A DNA stretch of 64,000 bases, taken from assembly GCF_008119785.1 (NCBI RefSeq), contig NZ_VSFA01000027.1:1-64000 (forward strand). Direction: 5' to 3'. Shown here one piece after another: positions 55,584 through 63,769 of the stretch. Each line of letters starts with the position of its first letter. Positions within the stretch are counted from its first letter, which is position 1. The notes beneath the pieces were generated by a model. It was not told the DNA's origin and searched no databases. It saw nothing but the letters and a program-made list of their open reading frames with translations. Source of the DNA: Micromonospora sp. MP36. GTDB lineage: Bacteria > Actinomycetota > Actinomycetes > Mycobacteriales > Micromonosporaceae. The position numbers and the translations under genes were made by a program.

Positions 55584-57839
55584 TCAGCCGACCGGCCGGA
55601 AGCGCCGCAGCCGGAGGCTGTTCGCCACCACGAACACCGACGAGAAGGCCATCGCCGCGCCCGCGATCATCGGGTTGAGCAGGCCGGCGGCGGCCAGCGG
55701 CAGGGCGGCCACGTTGTAGGCGAACGCCCAGAACAGGTTGCCCTTGATGATGCCGAGGGTCCGCCGGGAGAGCCGGATGGCGTCCACGGCGGCCATCAGG
55801 TCACCCCGGACCAGGGTCAGGTCGGACGCCTCGATCGCCACGTCGGTGCCGGTGCCCATGGCCAGCCCGAGGTCGGCCTGGGCCAGCGCGGCGGCGTCGT
55901 TGACGCCGTCCCCGACCATGGCCACCGTCCGCCCCTCGGCCTGGAGCCGCTGCACCACGTCGACCTTGTCGGCCGGCAGCACCTCGGCGATCACCTGGTC
56001 GATGCCGACCTCGGCGGCCACCGCCCGGGCGACCGTGGTGTTGTCGCCGGTGAGCAGCACCGGGGTGAGCCCGAGGTCGCGTAGCCGGGCGACCGCCGCC
56101 GCGCTGGTCGGCTTCACCACGTCGGCCACCGCGAGCACACCCCGGGCCCGGCCGTCCCAACCGGCCAGCACCGCCGTCCGGCCGGCGGCCTCCGCGTCGG
56201 TCGCCGCCCGCAGGACCGCCTCGGGTACGTCGAGACCGCGCTCCCGCAGCAGCCGGAGCCGCCCGACGACCACGTCCCGGCCGTCGACCGAACCGGTCAC
56301 GCCGAGCCCTTCGACGTTGGCGAAGCCGGTCACCGGCGGCACCGGCCCCGCCTCCGCCGCGCCGTCGGCGATCGCCCGGGCGATCGGGTGCTCGGAGGCC
56401 GCCTCCAGCGCGCCGGCCAGCCGGAGCAGCTCGTCGGCGTCCTGGCCGGCGGCCGGCAGCACGTCGACCAGGGTCATCTTCCCGGTGGTGACGGTGCCGG
56501 TCTTGTCCAGCACCACCGTGTCGACCTGGCGGGTGGACTCCAGCACCTCGGGACCCTTGATCAGGATGCCGAGCTGGGCGCCCCGCCCGGTGCCGACCAG
56601 CAGCGCGGTCGGGGTGGCCAGGCCGAGGGCGCACGGGCAGGCGATGATCAGCACGGCCACCGCGGCGGTGAACGCGGCCGTCGTCCCCGACCCGGTGCCG
56701 AGCCACCAGCCCAGCGTGCCGACGGCTAGGGCGATCACGATCGGCACGAAGACCCCGGAGATCCGGTCGGCGAGCCGCTGCACGGCCGCCTTGCCGGTCT
56801 GCGCCTGCTCCACCAGCTTCGCCATCTGGGCGAGCTGGGTGTCCCCGCCGATGCGGGTGGCCCGGACGACCAGCCGGCCGCCGGCGTTGACGGTGGCGCC
56901 GACGACGGTGGCGCCCGGCCCGACCTCGACCGGGACGGACTCCCCGGTGAGCATGCTGGCGTCGACCGCCGAGGTGCCCTCCTCGACGAGGCCGTCGGTG
57001 GCGATCTTCTCGCCGGGCCGGACCACGAACCGGTCGCCCACCGCGAGCTGGTCCACCGGGATCCGGATCTCCCGGTCGCCGCGGAGCACCGCGACGTCCT
57101 TGGCACCCAGCTCCAGCAGGGCGCGCAGGGCGGCACCGGCGGTCCGCTTGGACCGGGCCTCGAAGTAGCGGCCGGCGAGGATGAAGGCGGTCACCCCGGC
57201 CGCCGCCTCCAGGTAGATGTTGCCGGCCCCGTCGCCGCGGGTGATGTCGAAGCGGAACGGGTGGGTCATCCCGGGCATCCCAGCGTCGCCCAGGAAGAGC
57301 GCCCAGAGCGACCAGCCGAGCGCGGCGAGGGTGCCGAGCGACACCAGGGTGTCCATGGTCGCCGCGCCGTGCCGCAGGTTGATCCAGGCGGCCCGGTGGA
57401 ACGGCAACCCGCCGTAGACCACGACCGGGGCGGCCAGGGTCAGCGACAGCCACTGCCAGTAGGTGAACTGCCAGGCTGGCACCATGGCGAGCAGGATCAC
57501 CGGCACGGCCAGCGCGACCGAGACCCACAGCCGGGTACGCAGCCCGCGCAGCTCGTCCACGGGCTCGGCGGCCGCCCCGGCCGCGGCCTGGGCGGGCGGC
57601 GGCGGCACGGCGGCGGTGTAGCCGGTCTTCTCCACCGTGGCGATCAGGTCGTCCGGGGTGACGTCGTCGGCGTACCGGACGGTGGCCTTCTCGGTGGCGT
57701 AGTTGACCGTGGCCTCGACGCCGTCCATCCGGTTGAGCTTCTTCTCGATCCGGGCGGCGCAGGAGGCGCAGGTCATGCCGCCGATCGCGAGTTCGATCTG
57801 GTTCGGCGCGACCGGTAGGGACTTGGCGGTCGATGTCAT
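55584..57839 (-). CDS. copA: Copper-translocating P1B-type ATPase
   Basis: ATG 57839 with GGAGGTG upstream gives 751 residues. An N-terminal heavy-metal-binding domain (GMTCASCAAR, C24 and C27) leads to the P1B core: actuator TGES (MLTGESVPVEV), the membrane CPC metal site (CPCALGLATP), phosphorylation motif DKTGT (VVLDKTGTVTTG), the SEHPIA motif and GDGVNDAAALAQADLG. The CPC site and the csoR neighbour point to export of Cu+. It is the last gene of the minus-strand unit copZ-secreted protein-copA, opposite csoR. Confidence 0.96.
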   Translation of the reverse strand: MTSTAKSLPVAPNQIELAIGGMTCASCAARIEKKLNRMDGVEATVNYATEKATVRYADDVTPDDLIATVEKTGYTAAVPPPPAQAAAGAAAEPVDELRGLRTRLWVSVALAVPVILLAMVPAWQFTYWQWLSLTLAAPVVVYGGLPFHRAAWINLRHGAATMDTLVSLGTLAALGWSLWALFLGDAGMPGMTHPFRFDITRGDGAGNIYLEAAAGVTAFILAGRYFEARSKRTAGAALRALLELGAKDVAVLRGDREIRIPVDQLAVGDRFVVRPGEKIATDGLVEEGTSAVDASMLTGESVPVEVGPGATVVGATVNAGGRLVVRATRIGGDTQLAQMAKLVEQAQTGKAAVQRLADRISGVFVPIVIALAVGTLGWWLGTGSGTTAAFTAAVAVLIIACPCALGLATPTALLVGTGRGAQLGILIKGPEVLESTRQVDTVVLDKTGTVTTGKMTLVDVLPAAGQDADELLRLAGALEAASEHPIARAIADGAAEAGPVPPVTGFANVEGLGVTGSVDGRDVVVGRLRLLRERGLDVPEAVLRAATDAEAAGRTAVLAGWDGRARGVLAVADVVKPTSAAAVARLRDLGLTPVLLTGDNTTVARAVAAEVGIDQVIAEVLPADKVDVVQRLQAEGRTVAMVGDGVNDAAALAQADLGLAMGTGTDVAIEASDLTLVRGDLMAAVDAIRLSRRTLGIIKGNLFWAFAYNVAALPLAAAGLLNPMIAGAAMAFSSVFVVANSLRLRRFRPVG

Positions 57840-57853
57840 CGCGGCACCTCCGG

Positions 57854-58828
57854 TCAATTGTGCCCGTGGCCCGGGGTGCCGTGGCCGGCCTCCGGGGTCG
57901 GTGTGGTGGTCGGGGCCGGCGCGCTGGTCGCCTGGGTGCCCGGGTCGCCGGCCACGACGGTGAATTCCGCGGTGTGCACCGCGTCGCCGTGCCGGAAGTC
58001 CAGGTAGAGGCGGTACGTGCCGGCCGAGGGCACCTCGGCGGCGAACCTGATCTGCGGCCCGGCCGGGGTCCGCCCGTCGCCGGGCGCGCCCTCCGGGTGC
58101 ACGTGCAGGTACGCCAGGTCGCCCTGCCGCAGCGCCACCAGGTGCCCGTACGCCCCGAGGTAGGGCTGGAGGTCGGCGACGGGCCGCCCGTCCCGGCTCA
58201 CGCTCAGGGTGAGCGGGCTGGTGCGGCCGGGCTGCGGGGTGCCGCTCAGGGTGACGGTGTAGCCGTCGACGGTGGTGCTGGCGGCGGGTGCCGGCAGCGG
58301 CCGGTCGGCCAGCGTGCCGGGGACCGTGACGTCGACCCCGAGCGTCAACGGCGCGCCGCCGGTCGGGGTGAAGTCGGCGAACGCCCGCCAGACGCCGGGG
58401 CCGGCGAGCGGCGAGGCCACCCGCCAGGTGCCGTCGGCGGCCAACTCCGGGTGGACGTGCCGGAAGCCGGAGAGGTCGCGCCGGGCGACGATCAGGTGCA
58501 TGCGCTTGTCGTGCGCCACGTCGTAGCGGGTGACCGGTCGGCCGTCGGGGCCGGTGATCCGGAAGGCGAACTCGCCGGCGGGGGCTGTCACCGGTTGCAG
58601 GGTGTAGCCGCGGTCGGAGACGAGCAGCCCGCCGGGCAGGTGGTCGGTGGCAGCGGCCCCGTGGCCCGCGTCACCGTGACCTCCGTCACCGTGGTCGGCG
58701 TCGGTGGCGTCGTGCCGGGTCGCGGCGGCCGGGGTGACGGGGCCGGCCAGGTGGCCGACCCCGTACGCCGTGCCGAACACCGCCGCGAGGCCGAGGGCGA
58801 AGCCGCTCAGCTTCGTCGTCGTGTTCAT
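57854..58828 (-). CDS. Exported copper-associated protein with His-rich segments
   Basis: This 324-residue protein has an N-terminal membrane/signal helix (LSGFALGLAAVFGTAYGVGH) and a His/Asp-rich stretch (HDATDADHGDGGHGDAGHGA). Two similar beta-sandwich domains follow, with HLIVARRDLSGFRHVHPELA in the first and HLVALRQGDLAYLHVHPEGA in the second, and the C-terminus is GHGTPGHGHN. The paired H-x-V-HP motifs and the position between copZ and copA suggest extracytoplasmic copper binding. The family is common in actinobacterial cop operons, but no enzymatic role is known to me. Confidence 0.85.
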   Translation of the reverse strand: MNTTTKLSGFALGLAAVFGTAYGVGHLAGPVTPAAATRHDATDADHGDGGHGDAGHGAAATDHLPGGLLVSDRGYTLQPVTAPAGEFAFRITGPDGRPVTRYDVAHDKRMHLIVARRDLSGFRHVHPELAADGTWRVASPLAGPGVWRAFADFTPTGGAPLTLGVDVTVPGTLADRPLPAPAASTTVDGYTVTLSGTPQPGRTSPLTLSVSRDGRPVADLQPYLGAYGHLVALRQGDLAYLHVHPEGAPGDGRTPAGPQIRFAAEVPSAGTYRLYLDFRHGDAVHTAEFTVVAGDPGTQATSAPAPTTTPTPEAGHGTPGHGHN

Positions 58829-58862
58829 CGGGTACCTCGGTTCCTTCGGGTCCGGGGACCCG

Positions 58863-59072
58863 TCACGCCCCGACGAGGTCGTAACCGGCCTCGTCCACGG
58901 CGGCGCGAACGGTGTCCAGGTCCAACGGGCTCTCACTGGTGACGGTGACCTGGCCGGAGGCCAGGTCGACCTGGACGTCGGTGACGCCCGCGATCGCGCT
59001 CACCTCGGTGCTGACCGAGTTGACGCAGTGCCCGCAGGTCATGCCCTGCACCTGGTACGTGGTGGTGACCAT
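58863..59072 (-). CDS. copZ: CopZ-type copper chaperone (HMA domain)
   Basis: This 69-residue ferredoxin-like HMA protein has the metal site MTCGHC (C13, C16) and the ending GYDLVGA. It carries Cu+ to CopA. It is the first gene of the minus-strand cop unit, directly beneath the CsoR operators. Confidence 0.94.
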   Translation of the reverse strand: MVTTTYQVQGMTCGHCVNSVSTEVSAIAGVTDVQVDLASGQVTVTSESPLDLDTVRAAVDEAGYDLVGA

Positions 59073-59101
59073 CGCAACTCCCCTCTCGCCGCCTCCACCG
59101 A

Positions 59102-59209
59102 ATACCCCTCAGGGGTATACGGTGGAGAGACGGCTGCCACTCTCCTGTTACCGCTACCCCGTGGGGGTATCAGCCAACGAAGAGGACCGTACCATACCCC
59201 CGAGGGGTA
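59102..59209. promoter_or_regulatory. Three CsoR operators in the divergent cop promoter region
   Basis: The pattern TACCCC-N3-GGGGTA occurs three times, at 59103-59117, 59155-59169 and 59195-59209. The first is extended to ATACCCCTCAGGGGTAT. This GC-rich pseudo-palindrome is the known CsoR box. The first copy lies just upstream of copZ, the third about 17 bp before csoR, and the second between, so copper should derepress both directions together. Confidence 0.92.
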
Positions 59210-59225
59210 CGCTATCCTGGATGGC

Positions 59226-59525
59226 ATGACCGCACCGACGACCCCGACCCGGGGCTACACCGCCAGCAAGGACCAGCTCCTCGCGCGGCTCCGCCGTATC
59301 GAGGGCCAGGTTCGCGGCATCGAGAAGATGGTCGAGGACGACCGCTACTGCATCGACGTGCTGACCCAGATCTCCGCCATCCAGGCCGCCCTGGACAAGG
59401 TCGGTCTGGGCCTGCTCGACGGACACGCCCGGCACTGCATGCACGAGGGCGCCGCCGAGGGCCGCGCCGACGAGATGGCCACCGAGATGATGGCCGCCGT
59501 CGGCCGGCTGATGAAGCGCGGCTGA
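59226..59525 (+). CDS. csoR: Copper-sensing transcriptional repressor
   Basis: This 99-residue four-helix protein has the Cu+ site Cys-His-Cys at C42, H67 and C71 (YCIDVL, DGHARHC), with the same spacing as in Mycobacterium tuberculosis CsoR. RLRRIEGQVRGIEKMVEDDR is the family signature. It should repress the divergent copZ-copA unit and itself through the three operators and release DNA upon Cu+ binding. Confidence 0.96.
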   Translation: MTAPTTPTRGYTASKDQLLARLRRIEGQVRGIEKMVEDDRYCIDVLTQISAIQAALDKVGLGLLDGHARHCMHEGAAEGRADEMATEMMAAVGRLMKRG

Positions 59526-59536
59526 TCGGGCCGATC

Positions 59537-59566
59537 GGGGGTCCGGGCCCGATGGTCCGGACCCCC
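59537..59566. terminator. Terminator between csoR and the DUF305 gene
   Basis: GGGGGTCCGG (59537-59546) pairs with CCGGACCCCC (59557-59566) around a 10-nt loop. It lies between two convergent genes and can serve both. Confidence 0.75.
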
Positions 59567-59580
59567 GCGCCCTGCCGGCT

Positions 59581-60210
59581 TCAGAGCCGGTCGAGCAGCT
59601 TCCGCATGGTGTCGATCTCGGCCTGCTGGGTGTCGGCGATCCGCTGGGCGAGCGCCCTGGCGTCCGGGTTGGCGCCCCGGGCCAACTCCTCCCGCGCCAT
59701 GGTGATCGCGCCCTCGTGGTGGGCGATCATCATGGTCAGGAACTGCCGGTCGAAGTCGACCCCGGACGACGCCTTGAGCTTCGCCAGGTCGCCGTCGGAC
59801 ATCATCCCGGGCATCCCGTGGTCCATCCCCGGCATGCCGTGACCGGCTCCCGGCGGGGGCGCCGGCCGGCCCCAGGCAGCCAGCCAGTCGGTCATGGTGG
59901 CGATCTCCGGCCCCTGGGCCGCCTTGATCTGCGCGGCCAACTTCTTCACCTCGGGGTCGGCAGCCCGGCCGTCGGCCAGTTCCGCCATCTCCACGGCCTG
60001 CCGGTGGTGCAGGATCATCATCTGGGCGAACATCACGTCCGCGTCGCCGAACGAGGCCCCGGCGGAGGGCGACCCGCTGGCCGTCCCGCCGGGCATGGCG
60101 TGGTCGGTCCCGGCGGTCGAGTGGTCGCCGCCGCAGGCGGCCAGGGCGAGCGCCGCAGCGACGGTCGCGCCGGCCAGGGCGGCCCGGCGCGCGAGGGTAC
60201 GAGTGGACAT
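59581..60210 (-). CDS. DUF305 lipoprotein
   Basis: This 209-residue protein has a lipobox (LALAACGG) followed by a His/Met-rich linker and two ferritin-like helical repeats: FAQMMILHHRQAVEMAELAD, and FLTMMIAHHEGAITMAREEL. The paired MMxxHH motifs define DUF305. Such proteins often accompany copper resistance genes and may bind metal outside the membrane. A separate Met/His stretch (HGMPGMDHGMPGM) adds to that impression. It is convergent with csoR. Confidence 0.92.
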   Translation of the reverse strand: MSTRTLARRAALAGATVAAALALAACGGDHSTAGTDHAMPGGTASGSPSAGASFGDADVMFAQMMILHHRQAVEMAELADGRAADPEVKKLAAQIKAAQGPEIATMTDWLAAWGRPAPPPGAGHGMPGMDHGMPGMMSDGDLAKLKASSGVDFDRQFLTMMIAHHEGAITMAREELARGANPDARALAQRIADTQQAEIDTMRKLLDRL

Positions 60211-60294
60211 GGCAAAGCCTTTCGGTGTCGGAACGTACGCAGCGGACGGCAGACGCGGGGCACCGGTCTTCCGGTCCACCCGCGCCGGGGCGTC

Positions 60295-60897
60295 CTATCT
60301 GCGCAGCACCGACACCGTCGTCAGGCGCAGCCCGTACGGCCGGGGCGGCGGGGCACGCGGTCCCGGGGCGGGACGGAGCGGCCGACTCGCGGTCGGGCCG
60401 CCGGCTCCGGACCGGGCCCCCAGCAGCAGGGCGACCAGCAGCGTGACGGCGAACGCCCCGAGCACCGCCAAGCAGATGCTCCAGCCGGACCCGTCGCCGC
60501 CCAGCTCACCAAGCGGGAGCGCCCGGGCGTGGGCGTCCACCAGCGGGAGCGCCCGGGCGTGGGCGTCCACCAGCGGAAGCGCCCGGGCGTGGGCGTCCAC
60601 CAGCGGAAGCGCCCGGGCGTGGGCGTCCACCAGCGGAAGCGCCCGGGCGTGGGCGTCCACCAGCGGGAGCATCCGGGCGTGGCCGCAGTCGCCGCCCGGG
60701 CAGTCGCCGGTCGTGGCGACCATCACAGCCGGCGGGGCGGCGTGGCCACCCACCGCGTGACCGGTCGGGCCCCCGCCGGCGTGCGCGCCGTGGCCGAGGG
60801 TGTGCATGGCGGTCAGCCCGACCAGGGTGCCGAGCAGCAGCAGGAGGCGGACCCACGGTCCGGTCGTCACCGCTGTCGCCGTTCGCACGGCAACCAC
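60295..60897 (-). CDS. DUF6153-like membrane protein containing decapeptide repeats
   Basis: Taking GTG 60897 gives 200 residues; the start is uncertain because no ribosome site stands out. A first membrane helix (WVRLLLLLGTLVGLTAM) is followed by an extracytoplasmic His/Gly-rich part with CPGGDC. Five tandem copies of LPLVDAHARA come next, then a second helix (ICLAVLGAFAVTLLVALLLG) and a basic Pro/Arg-rich tail. Related two-helix proteins (DUF6153) lie next to DUF305 genes in actinobacteria. The repeats are a local minisatellite and not part of the family. Confidence 0.72.
   Translation of the reverse strand: MVAVRTATAVTTGPWVRLLLLLGTLVGLTAMHTLGHGAHAGGGPTGHAVGGHAAPPAVMVATTGDCPGGDCGHARMLPLVDAHARALPLVDAHARALPLVDAHARALPLVDAHARALPLVDAHARALPLGELGGDGSGWSICLAVLGAFAVTLLVALLLGARSGAGGPTASRPLRPAPGPRAPPPRPYGLRLTTVSVLRR
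60511..60682. repeat. 30-bp minisatellite inside the DUF6153-like gene
   Basis: Five nearly identical 30-bp units (60511-60660) plus a partial sixth differ only at single positions (CAGCGGGAGC versus CAGCGGAAGC). The unit length keeps the reading frame, so copy number can change without breaking the protein. Confidence 0.92.
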
Positions 60898-61085
60898 GCT
60901 AGTGGGCGCCGCGGAGCGGGCCGGGTGGAACCAGGGAGATCGCACATCGGCTGCGGCGGCCTCCCGGCCTGGCTAACATTCCGGGCGACGACCGGTCTCC
61001 GCTCGCTCGCCGGCGCCAGCGCCGGCCCGGTGAGCCGGCCAGCCCGGTGACACGTATCCAGCCGTGACTCGTTCGGAGACTCGCC

Positions 61086-62393
61086 ATGGGCGCCGACCAC
61101 ACCCGTCCCGCTCCGCCCGCCCCGCCCCGGGTGCGACGGATCCTGGTCGCCACGGTGGTGCCACTGTTCCTGGCGACCGTGGTCGCCGCGCTGGTGCTCT
61201 GGCCCCGGGACAGCCGGGAGCCGGCGGGCGACGCGAACCTGCCGCGCTACCACGGCACCGTGACCCGGGTGGTCACCGAGCCGTGCCCGCCGACGCCGGA
61301 GGATGGCGCCGGCGGGTCCACGGGCCCCTGCGGGACCGCGACGGTCGCCGCCGAGCAGGGCCCGGACGCCGGCCGGCAGGTCGAGGCACCCCTCCCGGCC
61401 GGCCCCGGCTCCCCACGGGTCGAGGTCGGCGACAAGGTCATCCTCGTCGAGCTGATGGACCCGGCCGATCCGACGGTCAAGAGCTACAACATCGCCGAGC
61501 ACCAGCGCGGTACACCGCTGGTCGGGCTGGCCGTGCTCTTCGCCGTCGCCATCGTGGCGTTCGGGCGCTGGCGCGGGCTGGCCGCGCTGGGCGGCCTGGT
61601 GGCGAGCTTCGCCGTGCTGCTCGGCTTCGTGCTGCCCGGGATCGGCGCCGGCCAGCCGCCGCTGCTGGTGGCGATCGTCGGCGCCGCGCTGATCATGTTC
61701 GTGGTGCTCTACCTGACCCACGGGATCACCGCCGAGACCTCGGTGGCGGTGCTCGGCACCCTGGGCAGCCTGGTGCTGACCGGTCTCCTCGGCACCCTGG
61801 CCACCGCGGCCACCCACCTGACCGGCTACGGCAGCGAGGACGCCACCACGCTGTCGATGTTCCAGCGGGACGTCGACCTGCACGGGTTGCTCCTGGCCGG
61901 CATCATCATCGGCTCGCTCGGCGTGCTGGACGACGTCACGGTCACGCAGGCGGCAACGGTCACCGAGCTGGCGAACGCGAACCCGGGGCTGTCCCGGATG
62001 CAGCTCTACCGGGCGGCCACCCGGGTGGGCCGCGCCCACATCGCCTCCACGGTCAACACCATCGTGCTGGCGTACGCGGGCGCGTCGCTGCCGCTGCTGC
62101 TCCTGCTGGTCGCCGACTCGCGACCGGTGATCGAGATCCTCACCAGCGAGTTCATGGCCCAGGAGATCGTCCGTAGCGCGGTGGCCACGCTCGGCCTGAT
62201 CGCCGCCGTACCGCTGACCACCGGTCTGGCGGCGGTGGTCCGCACCGCCGGACGGGCCGGCGCCGCGACGGACCCCGAGCCCCGCCCGCCGGCGTCCCGG
62301 CCGCCGGCGGAACGGCACGACGCGCTGGAGGCGCTCGGCGGAGCGGCGGCCGGACGGTCCGGACCGGAGAGGAGCACCGAGGCCACGTGGTGA
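61086..62393 (+). CDS. YibE/F-family membrane protein
   Basis: This 435-residue protein has one N-terminal helix (VATVVPLFLATVVAALVLW) and an extracytoplasmic domain of about 100 residues. The YibE/F membrane core follows with roughly seven helices (GLAVLFAVAIVAFGRWRGLA, ITAETSVAVLGTLGSLVLTG, then LLLAGIIIGSLGVLDDVTVT). A Pro/Ala-rich cytoplasmic tail closes the chain. The family is widespread in Firmicutes and actinobacteria and its function is unknown. It is divergent from the DUF6153-like gene. Confidence 0.88.
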   Translation: MGADHTRPAPPAPPRVRRILVATVVPLFLATVVAALVLWPRDSREPAGDANLPRYHGTVTRVVTEPCPPTPEDGAGGSTGPCGTATVAAEQGPDAGRQVEAPLPAGPGSPRVEVGDKVILVELMDPADPTVKSYNIAEHQRGTPLVGLAVLFAVAIVAFGRWRGLAALGGLVASFAVLLGFVLPGIGAGQPPLLVAIVGAALIMFVVLYLTHGITAETSVAVLGTLGSLVLTGLLGTLATAATHLTGYGSEDATTLSMFQRDVDLHGLLLAGIIIGSLGVLDDVTVTQAATVTELANANPGLSRMQLYRAATRVGRAHIASTVNTIVLAYAGASLPLLLLLVADSRPVIEILTSEFMAQEIVRSAVATLGLIAAVPLTTGLAAVVRTAGRAGAATDPEPRPPASRPPAERHDALEALGGAAAGRSGPERSTEATW

Positions 62394-62509
62394 CACTTCG
62401 GAGCGTGACCGTCCGATTCAAACGCGACCCTGGTCACGCAGGGCGACGACGAAAACGTGCGGTTGGTCGGCTTCGGGACGTAGCTCCGCAGCCGGGACGT
62501 CGGGTAACC

Positions 62510-62677
62510 TCACTGCCGGTCACCGCCGAAGGCGCGCACCGGCGCCTGCGGTGCCACCGCCCAATCGCCCCACGGCGAACCGGGGAACCAGGTACCTGGG
62601 GTGAATCCGCGCCAGCGGTAGGGGCCACTTCCGCCCCGAACCCGTCAGCTAACCCGGTCGGCGGTCGACGGAAGGGA
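62510..62677 (+). promoter_or_regulatory. Cyclic di-AMP (ydaO/yuaA-type) riboswitch
   Basis: The leader of the next gene contains the conserved ydaO core elements in order: CGGGGAACCA, TGGGGTGAATCCGC, GGTAGGGGCCACTTCC, then CCGAACCCGTCAGCTAACCC and GGTCGGCGG with a closing GAAGGG. In actinobacteria this class usually stands before cell-wall hydrolase genes, as here. The end of the aptamer touches the ribosome site of the TTG start, so c-di-AMP should lower expression of the downstream enzyme. The exact 5' boundary is uncertain. Confidence 0.88.
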
Positions 62678-62683
62678 ACACTG

Positions 62684-63703
62684 TTGACGGCACCCCTGCG
62701 CCGCTGGTTGACACCCGTGGCGGCCGTGCTCGCCGCGTTCGCCATCGTCGCCGGGCCCACCCCGGCGCTGGCCGCACCCAACACCCCCACCCCCTCGGGG
62801 CACGAGGAGGACAACGATCCGCCGCTCATCACCGAGGTCATCGACGCGGCCAACCGCGGCTACCTGCAAGCCAAGGCGAAGCTGGACAAGTCGAAGCAGC
62901 GCCAACTCCAACTGGGCCTCGAGATCCGGGCGGCGCAGGCCGACCTGGACGCGCTGCGGCCACAGGTGACCGAGATCGCCGCGCAGTCCTACCGGACCGG
63001 CCGGATAGGCGCGATGGCCATGCTGCTGGAGAGCAACGCACCCGACTCGTTCGTCCGGCGGGCCTCCGCCCTCGACGAGCTGAACCTGATGAACGCGCAG
63101 AAGCTCGCCGCGGTCAACGCCGCGAAGAATCGCGCCGAGCAGGCCAAGATCGCGCTCGACGCGGAGGTCCGCGAGCAGCAGAAGCAGACCAACGCGATGA
63201 AGCGCGAGAAGGCCGAGGCGGAGAAGGCGCTGGCGCTGGTCGGCGGGCGCGGCTTCACCGGTGGCCTGGTCTCGGCCACCTCCCCGGTCGCCCGGATCGG
63301 TCCCGGCCGGACCGCCGACGGGGGCTGGCTGCCCGAATCACGCAGCGTGAAGGACCCGACCACCTCGGGCTATATCACCCCGCGCACGCTGCACATGTAC
63401 AAGGAGGTCAAGCGGGCCGGCTTCGACCGTTTCGTGGGCTGTTACCGGCCGGGCGGGCCCTGGGAGCACCCCAAGGGCCGGGCCTGCGACTGGTCCCTGC
63501 AGCGCAGCGGCTTCTCCCCCTGGCACAACAACGACATGCGAAGGTACGGCAACGACCTCGCCGCCTTCGTGATCCGCAACGCCGACCGGCTCGGCGTCTA
63601 CTACGTGATCTGGAACCGGCAGATCTGGTTCCCGGCGACCGGGTGGAAGTCCTACAGCGGGCCCTCCAACCACACGGACCACGTACACGTGTCGATGCTG
63701 TAG
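62684..63703 (+). CDS. Secreted coiled-coil protein with peptidoglycan-peptidase-like C-terminal domain
   Basis: TTG 62684 follows the riboswitch and GGGAA, giving 339 residues with a clean signal peptide (LRRWLTPVAAVLAAFAIVAG, cleaved after ALA). Residues about 60-200 form a coiled coil as in NlpC/P60-type hydrolases (AKAKLDKSKQRQLQLGLEIR). The C-terminal part (GYITPRTLHMYKEVKRAGF, then HPKGRACDWSLQRSG and HTDHVHVSML) carries H-x-x-G-x-A-x-D and HxH-like groups of the VanY/ARB_07466 D-Ala-D-Ala peptidase fold. It is probably a peptidoglycan-remodelling enzyme under c-di-AMP control. Confidence 0.88.
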   Translation: MTAPLRRWLTPVAAVLAAFAIVAGPTPALAAPNTPTPSGHEEDNDPPLITEVIDAANRGYLQAKAKLDKSKQRQLQLGLEIRAAQADLDALRPQVTEIAAQSYRTGRIGAMAMLLESNAPDSFVRRASALDELNLMNAQKLAAVNAAKNRAEQAKIALDAEVREQQKQTNAMKREKAEAEKALALVGGRGFTGGLVSATSPVARIGPGRTADGGWLPESRSVKDPTTSGYITPRTLHMYKEVKRAGFDRFVGCYRPGGPWEHPKGRACDWSLQRSGFSPWHNNDMRRYGNDLAAFVIRNADRLGVYYVIWNRQIWFPATGWKSYSGPSNHTDHVHVSML

Positions 63704-63718
63704 CTGCCGTACCAATCC

Positions 63719-63754
63719 GAGGGGGCCGTTCCGCGACCAGCGGGACGGCCCCTC
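63719..63754. terminator. Terminator between two convergent genes
   Basis: GAGGGGGCCGTTCCGC pairs with GCGGGACGGCCCCTC across a GACCA loop, with one G-T pair and one unpaired G. It separates the peptidase-like gene from the carbonic anhydrase gene. Confidence 0.75.
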
Positions 63755-63769
63755 GTCGTCACGTAGGGC

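Noticed and set aside
60511..60660. CRISPR array
   Set aside because: The 30-bp units are contiguous with no unique spacers and keep a reading frame; there are no cas genes.
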